A DNA stretch of 64,000 bases from an uncultured Paracoccaceae bacterium. GTDB taxonomy: Bacteria > Pseudomonadota > Alphaproteobacteria > Rhodobacterales > Rhodobacteraceae. The stretch is taken from contig CALICM010000005.1 in NCBI GenBank assembly GCA_938049225.1, positions 1-64,000 of the forward strand, in the 5' to 3' direction. Shown here in pieces: positions 1 to 9,498 of the stretch. Position 1 is the first letter of the stretch; each line of letters starts with the position of its first letter. The notes beneath the pieces were generated by a model. The model was not told the DNA's origin, did no database searches, and saw nothing but the letters and a program-made list of their open reading frames with translations. The position numbers were made by a program, and so were the translations under genes.

Positions 1-141
1 GCCGTCAATCTCGTCATAGGCCATGAAATCACCGTATTGCTTGGTGATCGCAGCCGTCAACGTCGTCTTGCCGTGATCAACATGACCAATCGTCCCGATG
101 TTCACATGCGGCTTATTACGCTCAAACTTTTCCTTCGCCAT
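1..141 (-). CDS. tuf: Elongation factor Tu, 5' end only (runs off the window)
   Basis: The reverse strand reads [19 protein letters not shown] followed by the P-loop [14 protein letters not shown], which is the N-terminus of EF-Tu, the GTPase that delivers aminoacyl-tRNA to the ribosome. Only the first 47 residues lie in the window. The ATG is at 141-139. Nothing resembling fusA, rpsG or rpsL lies directly upstream, so this is probably the second tuf copy (the one usually near secE/nusG) rather than the str-operon copy; that assignment is inference from the missing neighbours. Confidence 0.95.
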   Translation of the reverse strand, partial: MAKEKFERNKPHVNIGTIGHVDHGKTTLTAAITKQYGDFMAYDEIDG

Positions 142-764
142 GCGCCTTTGTCCTTGCCTTCAACCACCCGTTTTGGGCGTTGGATTTCGATCCGCGCGAT
201 GTAGTGCGGATGGGGCGGAAAAACAACCGGAAATCTGCATCATGTCGCGCGGCCCGGAAAGGCCACGAACGTGTCGAAAACGGCCGTTCTTGCGCGCGTC
301 GGCAGGGCTGAGGTCGGGTGAACCACTTTGCAGCCCGACATGCGCCTGATTATTTCCTTCACAGCCCTGTTTCTGTCCGCGGCGCTCTTGCAACTCAGCT
401 CGGGCGCCATCGGCCCGCTGGATGTGCTGTCGGGTCGGCAAGAGGGGGTCCAACACCCAGCTCAGACACAAGGATCAGCGATGCTATCCTCGGCCTGAGC
501 ATTCCGCCAAAGGATAGCTCTCGCGCTCCGCAAACACATGGTGCCCACGGGCCCCGTCCCCGCTTGCGGGGATGGGGGGCATAGACTTGGCCCGGAACGG
601 GCCGCCTTTCACCAACGGAAACCGTTGGCGCCAACCACGGAGCGTCAATCAATTGAGGCGCAAAAGTGGCGATTCTCACACCTCAGCAAGAACGCCTCCA
701 TTTATTTATCACAACATCAATGATATACATACAAATGGCGCTTTAATTGTAACGAGGTTTCTGT
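142..764. other. Non-coding gap between tuf and the LysM-rhodanese gene
   Basis: About 620 bases contain no convincing gene; the short ORFs here lie on both strands with no recognisable family. The stretch must hold the leftward tuf promoter and leader and the rightward promoter of the next gene. A strong GC-rich inverted repeat lies at about 552-577 (CCCCGTCCCCGC / GCGGGGATGGGG) with no T-run on either side. The last ~100 bases before 765 become AT-rich, as expected of a promoter. I looked for a tRNA here and found none. Confidence 0.5.
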
Positions 765-1895
765 ATGCTTAGCTTTTCAAATCTTTTTAGAAGACTGTTG
801 TTGCTGATTATTTTTATAAGTCAAAGCCTTGGCACTTCACCCGTTGCGGCCTCCACGTCCCCCGCCTGCGGGCAACAGCACGTGATCGAGCGGGGCGACA
901 CGCTCAGCCATCTTGCGCGGACCGCTCTTGGTTCCGTGTTCGCCTTCCCTATCATCCATGAGCAGAACATCGACATCATCGGCCCCGATCCGCATTTCAT
1001 CCGCGCAGGAGACGAGATCTTTCTGCCCTGCCCCATGGCCGCCGGTACCGGGATAGACTGGACCGTACTGCCGCAGCCGCACGCCGTGGCGGCGCTGCAA
1101 CGCGAGATGCCGATCCAGATCCTCGACATCCGCTCGGAAGTAGACGTGAAGGGTGGCGTGTTGCCCGGCAGCATCTGGATCCCCTTCGACAGGCTGCGCG
1201 GACCCGCTGAAAACCCCGGCCAACCGCCCGCAGCGGCGGATTTGGCGAACACCATCGGCAAGGCGGGCCTTCGCCTCGACCAACCAACTCTGATTGTCCA
1301 CAGCAAGCCGACGCCGTTTGATACAGGACGCGCAGCTTACGTCTATTGGATGCTGAAATCTGCTGGTGCCGATCAACTCGCCATATTGCGTGGCGGAATT
1401 CCGGCCTGGGAAAAAGCGGGGCTAGCCATGGCGCCGCTGCCAAACACCGCCAGCCCTTACGACGCGAGTGTCGCCTATCGCGACACTTGGCGTGCCGACA
1501 AACTGGATATCTATGCGATCGCAACCGGGCAACGCGAAGGTGCGCTGCTGGACGCCCGGCCGCACAGCATTTTCAAACGCCTGGACAGGTTTGGCAAACC
1601 CAAAGCTTCAACCCTTCTGGGCGCACAAAACAGCCCCGTCCAATCAACCATGGAACTTCTATCGGGATATGTGTCTGCGGCCGACGGCGTAGAGGCCGTT
1701 CTCGACCACCTTAAGTCGCAAGACATAGGATGGACCCACGGACCTGTCGTCAGTTTTTGCAGCACCGGCGAGCTTGGAGCCCTCAATTGGTTCTACGCCT
1801 CGGAATTGGCCAATATCCCGGATGTGCAACTCTACCCTGAATCCACCCGTGGATGGATCGCCAGTGGTGGCATTTTGACACCTGCGGAACCCTAA
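765..1895 (+). CDS. Secreted LysM protein with C-terminal rhodanese-like domains
   Basis: The 376-residue product starts with a hydrophobic signal sequence (about residues 9-29). A LysM module follows (HVIERGDTLSHLARTALG, to about residue 85), a peptidoglycan-binding fold. The rest resembles tandem rhodaneses (sulfurtransferases): a first domain with ILDIRSEVDVKGGVLPGS and a second ending in the loop SFCSTGELGAL, whose Cys fits the catalytic position. The first domain has no Cys at that site, as in many two-domain thiosulfate sulfurtransferases. ATG 765 is preceded by GAGG at seven-base spacing. The opening codons are AT-rich compared with the rest of the gene. It is likely periplasmic or wall-associated; the substrate is unknown. 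Confidence 0.75.
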   Translation: MLSFSNLFRRLLLLIIFISQSLGTSPVAASTSPACGQQHVIERGDTLSHLARTALGSVFAFPIIHEQNIDIIGPDPHFIRAGDEIFLPCPMAAGTGIDWTVLPQPHAVAALQREMPIQILDIRSEVDVKGGVLPGSIWIPFDRLRGPAENPGQPPAAADLANTIGKAGLRLDQPTLIVHSKPTPFDTGRAAYVYWMLKSAGADQLAILRGGIPAWEKAGLAMAPLPNTASPYDASVAYRDTWRADKLDIYAIATGQREGALLDARPHSIFKRLDRFGKPKASTLLGAQNSPVQSTMELLSGYVSAADGVEAVLDHLKSQDIGWTHGPVVSFCSTGELGALNWFYASELANIPDVQLYPESTRGWIASGGILTPAEP

Positions 1896-2018
1896 CAAAA
1901 GCACACCCGCACTGCCCAGCGACGTTGTGGGGCGCGCAGTCCCGGGCCGATATCCGCGGCGCGGTTGCCCCCAGCAAATCGTTCCTCTATGGGGTCTGTC
2001 ACCAACAGTGGGGCAAGC

Positions 2019-3731
2019 ATGGCGCGGATTCTCATAACCTCGGCGATTCCTTATATCAATGGGATCAAACACCTCGGTACTCTGGTCGGCTCGCAACTTC
2101 CGTCGGATGTCTATGCGCGGTACTGTCGCGCCCGGGGACACGAGGTGATGCATATCTGCGCCACGGACGAGCATGGCACCCCGGCCGAGCTGGCTGCGGC
2201 CAAGGCCGGCATGCCGGTGGCTGAATTTTGCGCGATGATGTGGCAAAAACAGGCGGATCTGGCCCAGGGGTTCGCGCTGGGTTTCGACCATTTCGGCCGC
2301 TCGTCCAGCCAGCGCAATCACCGTTTGACCCAGCATTTCGCGGGCCGTCTGGCCGATGCGGGACTGATCGCCGAGGTCGACGAAAAGATGGTCTATTCCC
2401 CCGCCGACGGGCGCTTTCTGCCTGACCGCTATGTCGAAGGAACCTGCCCCAATTGCGGTTACGAGGGCGCGCGCGGCGATCAATGCGAAAACTGCACAAA
2501 ACAACTTGATCCGACCGAGTTGATCGATCCCCGCTCGGCCGTCTCGGGCGCGACGGATTTGGAGGTGCGCGAGACCAAGCACCTGCATCTGCGCCAATCG
2601 GCGCTGGCCGACCAACTGGAAACCTGGATTGACCGTCAGACCGATTGGCCGATCCTGACCACATCCATCGCCAAGAAGTGGCTCAAGGACGGCGACGGGC
2701 TGCGGGATCGCGGCATCACGCGCGACCTGGACTGGGGCATCCCGGTCAAGCGCGGTGACCAGGATTGGCCAGGGATGGAGGGCAAGGTCTTCTACGTCTG
2801 GTTCGACGCCCCCATCGAATATATCGCCGCCACCGCCGAATGGGCCGATGCCCACGGCCGACCCGATGCCGACTGGGAGCGCTGGTGGCGCACGGACAAG
2901 GGCGCCAAGGACGTGCGCTATGTGCAGTTCATGGGCAAAGACAACGTGCCCTTTCATGCACTCAGCTTCCCGGCCACAATTATCGGCTCGGGCGAGCCCT
3001 GGAAGCTGGTCGACTACATCAAATCGTTCAACTTCCTGAACTACCAGGGCGGGCAATTTTCGACATCCAAGGGACGCGGCGTGTTCCAGGACCAAGCGCT
3101 AGAGATCCTACCGGCCGACTATTGGCGTTGGTGGCTGATGGCCAACGCCCCCGAAACCTCGGACAGCGAGTTCACTTGGGCGGCGTTCCAGGCCGGGGTG
3201 AACAAGGATCTGGCCGACGTGCTGGGCAACTTCATCAGCCGAGTGACGAAGTTCTGCCGCTCTAAATTCGGCGAAACGGTGCCCAAGGGCGGCAGCTATG
3301 GCACGGCCGAGGCCGAGGTGATCGCCGAACTGACCGCCCGCACGGCCACTTATCAGGCGCATATGGACGCGATCGAGCTGCGCAAAGCGGCGGCCGAGCT
3401 GCGGGCGATCTGGGTCGCGGGCAACGAGTATCTACAGGCGGCGGCGCCTTGGGCGGTTTTCAAAACCGATCCAGACGCCGCAGCTGCGACCGTGCGCTTT
3501 GCCCTGAACTTGATCCGGCTTTACGCCGCCTTGTCAGCGCCGTTTATCCCCGGTGCCGCTGCCAGCATCGCGGGGGCACTGGATATCGACGTTCCCGACT
3601 GGCCCGATGACATCAATGCCGCCCTTTCGGCCTTGATCCCCGGGCATGGATTTACCACGCCCGAAGTGCTGTTCGCCAAAATTACCGACGATCAGCGCGA
3701 AGCTTGGGAGGAGCAGTTCGCGGGCCAGTGA
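2019..3731 (+). CDS. metG: Methionine--tRNA ligase
   Basis: The enzyme charges tRNA-Met with methionine in the cytoplasm. I start it at [20 protein letters not shown], 18 codons inside the ORF, because this is the usual N-terminus of the family with the HIGH-like signature HLG. A zinc-knuckle insert with four cysteines (CPNCG...CENC) is near residues 143-160. The KMSKS equivalent is FSTSKGRG near residue 345, and an anticodon-binding helical domain follows. At 570 residues it matches the form without a C-terminal dimerisation domain. It stands alone; the next gene is convergent, about 20 bases downstream. Confidence 0.95.
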   Translation: MARILITSAIPYINGIKHLGTLVGSQLPSDVYARYCRARGHEVMHICATDEHGTPAELAAAKAGMPVAEFCAMMWQKQADLAQGFALGFDHFGRSSSQRNHRLTQHFAGRLADAGLIAEVDEKMVYSPADGRFLPDRYVEGTCPNCGYEGARGDQCENCTKQLDPTELIDPRSAVSGATDLEVRETKHLHLRQSALADQLETWIDRQTDWPILTTSIAKKWLKDGDGLRDRGITRDLDWGIPVKRGDQDWPGMEGKVFYVWFDAPIEYIAATAEWADAHGRPDADWERWWRTDKGAKDVRYVQFMGKDNVPFHALSFPATIIGSGEPWKLVDYIKSFNFLNYQGGQFSTSKGRGVFQDQALEILPADYWRWWLMANAPETSDSEFTWAAFQAGVNKDLADVLGNFISRVTKFCRSKFGETVPKGGSYGTAEAEVIAELTARTATYQAHMDAIELRKAAAELRAIWVAGNEYLQAAAPWAVFKTDPDAAAATVRFALNLIRLYAALSAPFIPGAAASIAGALDIDVPDWPDDINAALSALIPGHGFTTPEVLFAKITDDQREAWEEQFAGQ

Positions 3732-3752
3732 GGTCGCAAAAGGAGTTGTTCT

Positions 3753-4595
3753 TCACCGATCTAAACGCTCGGTACGGATTAGACCTACCGCGGTCGCAAA
3801 TCTAAATGGAAACCCTGGCGGCGGGACCAGCAGAGGTTTGGAGGTACCAACAGGAACCACCGCTTGATTGCTCAAGCGCACGAATGTTTTGGGGTGTTTG
3901 CCGGAGTCATCCAGACTGAGGACGCTGTACGCGACCACCGCCATTTCAGTGGATGACCGAACCGCCATCTCTACCTCTTTTTCGCACGCAGGGTTTATCA
4001 AAGGCCGCTGACCCGCAGGCAACACAGACAAACTAAGCGTATACACCTGTTCGGTGGGAAAACCTGCATCTAAAGCTCCGAGAATCCAACTCACCAACCT
4101 GCCTAAGAACCACTCGTTGTGCACTAACATGCTGTACGTTCGATACGTTTCTTCGGTACGCTCCAAGTCCACATCGTTGATCTGCAAAAAACAGATCGGT
4201 CGAAGTTCCCCCTCGTCATTTAGGCTAAAAAGTGTGCCGGGCATAACCTCGGCGCTGTATTCGGGGTTAGCAAGAAATGGCTGAGCATCAAGGCTCGCAG
4301 CAACATCAGAAGTCCTAACCTCCGAGATCTCAGCCAGCAGCCACAAAGCGGCAAAGACCAGAAGCGCAGTCATGACTGTGTCGGTGGTCTTCTTCCAGGC
4401 GTGCTTTGCAAAACGCAGAACGAAACGCACTAGTTGCCAACCAGTTCGGGCCGCTACGGTCCCGGCTGCGCCGCGCAATCTCCTGGATGTTTCCTCTGTC
4501 CTGCCCCACAAAAGGCACTGTTCCTCGAAATAGACCCAAACAAGCCTTAGAACTTTTGCATGCCTCCGGCAAAGCCGCAGTGACCTTCGCCACAT
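3753..4595 (-). CDS. Hypothetical single-pass membrane protein
   Basis: I do not recognise this protein. The frame stays open from 4658, but an ATG at 4658 would overlap the start codon of the divergent TPR gene, so I take the next ATG (MWRRSLRLCRR). Neither has a clear Shine-Dalgarno, and a later start (MTALLVFAALWLL, near 4376) is possible. The N-terminal ~70 residues are very basic. One membrane segment (TALLVFAALWLLAEI) follows, then about 190 residues that probably lie in the periplasm and include two cysteines. Base composition is less GC-rich than in metG next door, which hints at acquired or fast-evolving DNA. Confidence 0.5.
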   Translation of the reverse strand: MWRRSLRLCRRHAKVLRLVWVYFEEQCLLWGRTEETSRRLRGAAGTVAARTGWQLVRFVLRFAKHAWKKTTDTVMTALLVFAALWLLAEISEVRTSDVAASLDAQPFLANPEYSAEVMPGTLFSLNDEGELRPICFLQINDVDLERTEETYRTYSMLVHNEWFLGRLVSWILGALDAGFPTEQVYTLSLSVLPAGQRPLINPACEKEVEMAVRSSTEMAVVAYSVLSLDDSGKHPKTFVRLSNQAVVPVGTSKPLLVPPPGFPFRFATAVGLIRTERLDR

Positions 4596-4656
4596 GCAGG
4601 TCAAGCGAGAACCGGTGAGGCTTGACAATCGCAGCCGCAGACACACCCTTTTTGCC

Positions 4657-5181
4657 ATGAAACTTGCACTTGTTCTTTGCCTGCTCCCGCTGCCCCTATG
4701 GGCCGCTTGCCCCCCGTTGCCCGACGCATCGGATCAGCGCGCGGCGTTGCATACCGACCTGTTGAATGCAGGCTCAGAGGCCGAAGCCGCGCAGATCGCC
4801 GCCGCGCTATGGAAAATCTGGCTGACCGCGCCTGATGCCCAAGCTCAGGATCTGCTGGATCGCAGCATGCAAAAGCGCGAGGCTTGGGATCTGGCTGGAT
4901 CCGAGGCGCTGCAAGACCAACTGATCACCTATTGTCCGGACTACGCCGAGGCGTATAACCAGCGCGCATTCACCCGCTTCATGCGTGAGGACTATGAAGG
5001 CGCGCTGATCGATATAGATCGGGTTTTAGAAGGCAACCCATATCATTTTGGCGCTCTGTCCGGCCGGGCACTCGTGCTGATCCAAATGGGCCGGGCCGAG
5101 GCCGCTCAACGGGCGCTGCGCGAGGCGGTCGCGGTCCATCCGTTCCTGCGCGAAAGGGCCATGATCAACGATGACATCTGA
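4657..5181 (+). CDS. Secreted tetratricopeptide-repeat protein
   Basis: The 174-residue product begins with a signal peptide (MKLALVLCLLPLPLWAA). The body has TPR-like helical pairs, best seen in YAEAYNQRAFTRFMREDYEGALIDIDRVLEGNPYHFGALSGRALVLIQMGRAEAAQ. The start is placed at ATG 4657 rather than at 4594, because only this start puts the signal peptide at the N-terminus. The last 11 bases overlap the next gene, so the two are probably co-translated. TPR proteins scaffold other proteins; the partner cannot be read from the sequence. Confidence 0.75.
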   Translation: MKLALVLCLLPLPLWAACPPLPDASDQRAALHTDLLNAGSEAEAAQIAAALWKIWLTAPDAQAQDLLDRSMQKREAWDLAGSEALQDQLITYCPDYAEAYNQRAFTRFMREDYEGALIDIDRVLEGNPYHFGALSGRALVLIQMGRAEAAQRALREAVAVHPFLRERAMINDDI

Positions 5182-5560
5182 CGCCACACTCGCGCCGGGC
5201 ACTTATCGGGCAACCTGCCACTGCGGCGGGGTGGAACTGCAATTGACCCTGCCGCAGGGGCTGGACAGCCCGCGCCGTTGCACCTGTTCCTATTGCTCTC
5301 GGCGCGGGGCGATTGCGGTATCCGTCCTCTTGGAGGACCTTGAGGTGATCCGCAGCGATGATCTGCGCCTTTACACCTTTAACACCGGCCAGGCGAAGCA
5401 TTACTTTTGCGGGACCTGCGGGAACTACACCCATCACCAACGCCGCTCGAACCCGTATGAATACGGCGTGAACGCCGCCTCGATCGAAGGGGTCAAAGTG
5501 TGGGAATTGGGCAAGGTGCCTTGGGCAGATGGGGTCAACCATCCCAGCGACAAAGCCTAA
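5171..5560 (+). CDS. GFA-family (CENP-V/GFA domain) zinc protein
   Basis: This 129-residue protein has the cysteine pattern of the GFA family, first described as glutathione-dependent formaldehyde-activating enzyme: CHCGGVELQL near residue 16, CTCSYCSRRG near residue 37 and FCGTCGNYTHH near residue 79. These Cys residues bind zinc. Most family members have no proven reaction, and some act on S-(hydroxymethyl)glutathione or related thiol adducts. The start lies inside the preceding TPR gene in another frame. The stop codon overlaps that of the convergent DUF2177 gene by four bases. Confidence 0.85.
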   Translation: MTSDATLAPGTYRATCHCGGVELQLTLPQGLDSPRRCTCSYCSRRGAIAVSVLLEDLEVIRSDDLRLYTFNTGQAKHYFCGTCGNYTHHQRRSNPYEYGVNAASIEGVKVWELGKVPWADGVNHPSDKA

Positions 5561-5964
5561 CTTGTCAGCCCCATCATCCGCCCCGCATAATAGCCCGCGA
5601 CCGCTGTCCCCGCCGTCAGTGCCATGCCCCACGCGGTGTCGAAAACCACCAATGTCCAGGTCCAGCCCTTCAGCGTGGTCATATTGGTGAATTCATACGT
5701 CCCATAGGCAAGAAACCCCAGGATCAGACCGTTCAGCAGCGCCAAACCTGCCGTACCCTCTCGCAGCGCGGGCAGCGTGCAGAAATACAAAATCCCCACG
5801 ATATAAAGCAGGTAAAAGCCGACCGCCGCGCCGATTTGAATATTCTCGCGCAGCAACGCGCCCACGTGGCGCTCGAACAAGGGGCGCATCACATTGGTCA
5901 GCCAGATCGCATCAATTCCCAGAAACACCACCAAACATATCAAATACAACCCAAGATAGATCAT
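5557..5964 (-). CDS. DUF2177 family membrane protein
   Basis: The 135-residue protein has about four membrane segments and the pattern typical of DUF2177: an early DAIWL motif (VVFLGIDAIWLTNVM), an ILYF/ALREG segment, GLILGFLAYGTYEFTNMTTLKGW, and a final DTAWG helix (VVFDTAWGMALTAGTAV). The function of the family is unknown. I chose ATG 5964 over the TTG six bases upstream. It is a single-gene unit, convergent with the GFA gene. Confidence 0.85.
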   Translation of the reverse strand: MIYLGLYLICLVVFLGIDAIWLTNVMRPLFERHVGALLRENIQIGAAVGFYLLYIVGILYFCTLPALREGTAGLALLNGLILGFLAYGTYEFTNMTTLKGWTWTLVVFDTAWGMALTAGTAVAGYYAGRMMGLTS

Positions 5965-6023
5965 GCCCAACCCCGCACCGTTGTTGGGGGCACCTAGCCT
6001 TGGGGTGGCGGTCTGTCCAGGTC

Positions 6024-7094
6024 CTATTGAATAATCGTTCGATCCATCCCCTGCCGCTGCGCCTGGACCAACAGATTGTCCGCCCGCTCGATCATTGTCG
6101 CGCGGGTGTCCCCGGCCGCCAAAACAGCACCCCCGAACGAGATGGTCAACACCCCGATTTGCTGCCCGCCGTCCTTTGTGACCCAGTCTAGGGTCTTGAA
6201 CCGCTTGCGGATCGCCTCGGCCACCATGAAACCAGACTCCGCATCTGAGTCGGGAAGTAGGACAGCGAATTTCGCGCCAGCGAACCGCGCCGTCACTTGA
6301 CCCCCTCGCTGATCAACACGGATGTTTTCGGCCAGTATTTTCAGAATGTTATCACTGGCCGTCACCCCATATTCCCGGGCCACACGGTCCAAATTATCGA
6401 CCTGCGCCATCAGCAAACACAAGGGCTGCTTGCGCTGCCGCGCGTGGAACAGGGCGTCGTCCATATGCTCGTCCATCACCCGGCGGTTCGGCAACCCGGT
6501 CAGATAGTCCGTATTGGCGACCTTGCGTGCCTCGATCAACTCGCCCTTTAGCTTGGCCACCTGGCCGCGGTTCTTCTCAAGCTGAACAGTCAGGCGTTGC
6601 GCCGCCTGCAGATGCTCTTGATTGGCGCGGTGCAATTGCTTGATCACATCCGTCACATCGCGTTTCGAGGACCCTTGCACCAAGGATTGCCGTGCATTGC
6701 GCAAGGTGCCCGAGAAAACCGAATGCTCGCGCAAATTTTCGTCCATCGCGTTCGTGACGTTGCCGATCGCGGCTTGCAAGACCGCCCCAATGTCAGACAA
6801 CTCATCGCTCATCGAACGGGGCGAGACATGGGCGTGGTAGAGGGCGCGCAGCCCTTCGGCGCTCAACCCCTCGCCGGTGTTCAAAGCCAGGTCGATGGTC
6901 TCGTTCACCACCTTGTTCTCGCGCGCGGCATAAGTGTACCACACCTCAAAGATCTCGGGCGTCAACGGCGTGCCGTTTTGCTGCGCAAACCCAATCGCCC
7001 GCGCGGCAATATCGTCGCCACCGGCTGTGGGTTTGGCCGTCTGCGGCGCTGCACGCTCCGCCCCCGCGGCTGACCCGGAAAATAATCCTGACAT
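6024..7094 (-). CDS. GGDEF-domain protein with degenerate active site
   Basis: The 356-residue soluble protein has an N-terminal helical region (about residues 30-100), a coiled stretch (about 140-190) and a C-terminal GGDEF fold starting at ANTDYLTGLPNRRVMDEHM. Diguanylate cyclases make c-di-GMP from two GTP. Here the signature loop reads RFAGAKFAVLLP instead of R-[YF]-GG-[DE]-EF, and the usual first metal aspartate (DxDxFK) reads QVDNLD. The fold looks intact but catalytic residues are missing, so it is probably a nucleotide sensor or a structural partner. No EAL domain and no membrane segment are seen. Confidence 0.85.
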   Translation of the reverse strand: MSGLFSGSAAGAERAAPQTAKPTAGGDDIAARAIGFAQQNGTPLTPEIFEVWYTYAARENKVVNETIDLALNTGEGLSAEGLRALYHAHVSPRSMSDELSDIGAVLQAAIGNVTNAMDENLREHSVFSGTLRNARQSLVQGSSKRDVTDVIKQLHRANQEHLQAAQRLTVQLEKNRGQVAKLKGELIEARKVANTDYLTGLPNRRVMDEHMDDALFHARQRKQPLCLLMAQVDNLDRVAREYGVTASDNILKILAENIRVDQRGGQVTARFAGAKFAVLLPDSDAESGFMVAEAIRKRFKTLDWVTKDGGQQIGVLTISFGGAVLAAGDTRATMIERADNLLVQAQRQGMDRTIIQ

Positions 7095-7163
7095 GGCTGT
7101 GACCCTCTACCCGACCGAGGGGGACCCTGCATGATGGACGTTTCCAATCAGTAAAGTCAGCGG

Positions 7164-7195
7164 GGGCGAAATCGTCAAATTTTAACGGTTTCGCC
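7164..7195 (-). terminator. Hairpin after argF, possible terminator
   Basis: A 12-base stem with one mismatch (GGGCGAAATCGT / ACGGTTTCGCCC) lies just past the argF stop codon, in the gap before the GGDEF gene. The loop is T/A-rich, but there is no T-run after the stem on the argF strand, so it is at best a weak or factor-assisted terminator. Confidence 0.4.
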
Positions 7196-7203
7196 CTTCG
7201 GCC

Positions 7204-8130
7204 TTAGCCGCCCAAACACCAGCGCATGATCGCCTTTTGCGCGTGCAATCGGTTCTCGGCCTCGTCAAACACCACCGAATTAGGGCCGTCCATGACGGTC
7301 GAGGTCGCTTCCTCGTCGCGATGCGCGGGCAGACAATGCATGAACAGGGCCTGGTTTTCGTTGGCCGCCATTAACGCATCGTTCACCTGATAGGGACGAA
7401 GTTGGTTGTGCCGCCGCGCCCGGGCCTCCTGCGGATCATGCATCGACAGCCAGGTGTCGGTCACAATCAAATCCGCCCCTTGAACAGCCACCAGCGGGTC
7501 CCGCTCTATGGTCACGCGCGCCCCGCGTTCGCGGGCGAAGGCGACGGCCTGCGGGTCGGGTGCCAACGTCGGCGGACCGGTGAAGGTCATGTCAAACCGC
7601 AACTGTCCGGCGGCATGCAGAAAGCTGCTGCACACGTTGTTGCCGTCGCCCGACCAGACGACCTTCTTTCCGGTGATCGGCCCGCGATGCTCTTCAAAGG
7701 TCATGACATCCGCCATGATTTGGCATGGATGCGAGGCATCCGTGAGCCCGTTGATCACCGGCACGGTCGCGTGTTCGGCCAACTCGTGCAGGGTTTCGGG
7801 ATCAAAGGTGCGGATCATGATCATGTCGACATAGCGCGACAGAACGCGGGCGGTGTCGGCGATGCTCTCGCCATGACCCAGCTGCATCTCGGCCCCTGAC
7901 AGAACCAAGGTTTGCCCACCCATTTGCCGCACACCGACATCGAACGAAGTTCGCGTGCGGGTCGAGGGCTTTTCGAAAACCAGCGCGACGATATGGTCCT
8001 TCAGCGGCAGATCCCCGTCCAGCGCGCCCTTGGGCTGACCCGCGCGAGCGTCTTTCAACGCCTGCGCTTGCATCAGCATCGCCCGCAGATCGGCGACATC
8101 CGTAGTGTGAATGTCCAGAAAGTGGTTCAT
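7204..8130 (-). CDS. argF: Ornithine carbamoyltransferase
   Basis: It catalyses carbamoyl phosphate + ornithine to citrulline, a step of arginine synthesis. The 308-residue length is standard. The carbamoyl-phosphate loop STRTRTSF is near residue 56, the HPCQ motif ([11 protein letters not shown]) near residue 132, and the C-terminal ornithine/catalytic motif [10 protein letters not shown] near residue 266. The start codon overlaps the argD stop by four bases (ATGA), so the two arginine genes form one translationally coupled unit. Confidence 0.96.
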   Translation of the reverse strand: MNHFLDIHTTDVADLRAMLMQAQALKDARAGQPKGALDGDLPLKDHIVALVFEKPSTRTRTSFDVGVRQMGGQTLVLSGAEMQLGHGESIADTARVLSRYVDMIMIRTFDPETLHELAEHATVPVINGLTDASHPCQIMADVMTFEEHRGPITGKKVVWSGDGNNVCSSFLHAAGQLRFDMTFTGPPTLAPDPQAVAFARERGARVTIERDPLVAVQGADLIVTDTWLSMHDPQEARARRHNQLRPYQVNDALMAANENQALFMHCLPAHRDEEATSTVMDGPNSVVFDEAENRLHAQKAIMRWCLGG

Positions 8131-9305
8131 AGCGCCGCCGCCAGAGCCTGGGCCGCGGTGTTGAGGCGATTAATCGCCTCGTCCACCTCGGCGTCGGTCA
8201 GGTTCAGAGGCGGCAGGATCCGCACCACATTCTCGGCCGCCGGTATTGTAAGGATATGCGCTTCATAACCCTGATTGATCACATCGGTATTCGGCGCTTT
8301 GCAGACCAAGCCCAGCATTAAGCCTTCGCCACGCACGTGGTCAAAGACGGTTGGATGGCTGGCCACCAGCCCCTCAAGCCCCTGACGCAACCGCCCCGAG
8401 ATCTGGCTAACACGGTCCAGGAAACCGTCCTCAAGCATGACGCTCAGCACCTCGGCCCCTACGGCGCAGGCCAAGGGGTTGCCACCATAAGTGCTGCCGT
8501 GGGTTCCGGCCGTCATGCCTTGTGCAGCCCTTTCGGTTGCCAAGCAGGCGCCCAGCGGGAAACCCCCACCGATGCCCTTGGCCACCGCCATGATGTCCGG
8601 CGTTATCCCGGCCCATTCATGCGCAAACAGCTTTCCGGTCCGACCCATGCCACATTGGATCTCGTCCAGGATCAACAACAGCCCATGCTCATCACAAAGC
8701 GCGCGCAGGCCGCGCAAACACTGCGGCGGCACTGGCTTGATGCCACCTTCGCCAATCACCGGTTCAATGATGATGGCGGCGGTTTCAGGCGTCACCGCGG
8801 CGTGCAGCCCATCATGATCGCCGAAGGCGACATGATCAAAACCATCGAGCAGCGGCCCGAACCCGTCTGTCAACTTCTCGGACCTAGCGGCGGATATCAT
8901 CCCCAGGGTCCGCCCATGAAACGAGCCGCCAAAGGTGATCATCCGGTTGCGCTCGGGCTGGCCGACGGCATGGAAATACTTGCGCGCCATCTTGACCGCA
9001 CATTCCATCGCCTCGGTCCCCGAGTTGGTGAAAAACACCGTATCTGCAAAGGTGTTGTCGACCAGCATTTCTGCCAATCGCGTCTGATTGGGCACCTGAT
9101 AAAGGTTCGAGGTATGCCACAGTCGTCGTGCCTGCCCTTCCAATGCCGCCACGAGGCGCGGATGCGCATGACCCAAGGCGGTCACGGCAATGCCGGCCCC
9201 CATGTCCAAATAGCGCTCACCGGTCTCGGTCTTCAGCCAGGGGCCCTCGCCCTCCGCAAAGGACAGCGGTGCCCGTGCATAGCTCGGCAATACGGGCGAA
9301 ATCAC
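8127..9305 (-). CDS. argD: Acetylornithine aminotransferase
   Basis: A PLP-dependent class III transaminase that makes N-acetylornithine in arginine synthesis and often also serves in lysine synthesis. Motifs: [45 protein letters not shown], and the PLP lysine in [16 protein letters not shown] move the start to GTG 9305: AAGGAG lies eight bases upstream, and the protein then begins as the family does ([14 protein letters not shown], 392 residues). The ATG used by the ORF track would add 29 non-homologous residues. It is first in the argD-argF pair. Confidence 0.95.
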   Translation of the reverse strand: MISPVLPSYARAPLSFAEGEGPWLKTETGERYLDMGAGIAVTALGHAHPRLVAALEGQARRLWHTSNLYQVPNQTRLAEMLVDNTFADTVFFTNSGTEAMECAVKMARKYFHAVGQPERNRMITFGGSFHGRTLGMISAARSEKLTDGFGPLLDGFDHVAFGDHDGLHAAVTPETAAIIIEPVIGEGGIKPVPPQCLRGLRALCDEHGLLLILDEIQCGMGRTGKLFAHEWAGITPDIMAVAKGIGGGFPLGACLATERAAQGMTAGTHGSTYGGNPLACAVGAEVLSVMLEDGFLDRVSQISGRLRQGLEGLVASHPTVFDHVRGEGLMLGLVCKAPNTDVINQGYEAHILTIPAAENVVRILPPLNLTDAEVDEAINRLNTAAQALAAAL

Positions 9306-9342
9306 GACGGTTTCTCCTTTGGTTTGTGACTTCAAAACAATA

Positions 9343-9372
9343 CCCCGGCCCACGCTTCGGTGGCACCGGGGT
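9343..9372 (-). promoter_or_regulatory. GC-rich hairpin in the argD leader
   Basis: The minus strand reads CCCCGGTGCCAC-CGAAGC-GTGGGCCGGGG followed by TATTGTTTTG, about 38 bases upstream of the argD GTG. A strong stem followed by a T-rich stretch resembles an intrinsic terminator. Inside a leader it could act as an attenuator, or it could terminate transcription arriving from upstream. No leader peptide with arginine codons was identified. Confidence 0.4.
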
Positions 9373-9498
9373 GAAGACCTGTCTTGGCGCAAAGTGGCCC
9401 TTAAGTCAATTCGCTGCAGGTCTGCCGCGCCGGGTCATAGGCAGGGCCCAACGAATCGGCTAACACTTGCCAAATCGTAATTTTTCGGAGGCCTCATC

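Noticed and set aside
142-764. Possible tRNA genes upstream of tuf
   Set aside because: No sequence with the T-loop GGTTCGA-type motif and matching acceptor stem was found on either strand.
1659-3095. 478-codon minus-strand ORF across the rhodanese gene and metG
   Set aside because: Shadow frame of high-GC coding DNA; overlaps metG, which has clear family motifs, and its translation shows no family.
6024-7094. Calling the GGDEF protein an active diguanylate cyclase
   Set aside because: Signature loop and metal-site residues are replaced (FAGAKF, QVD).
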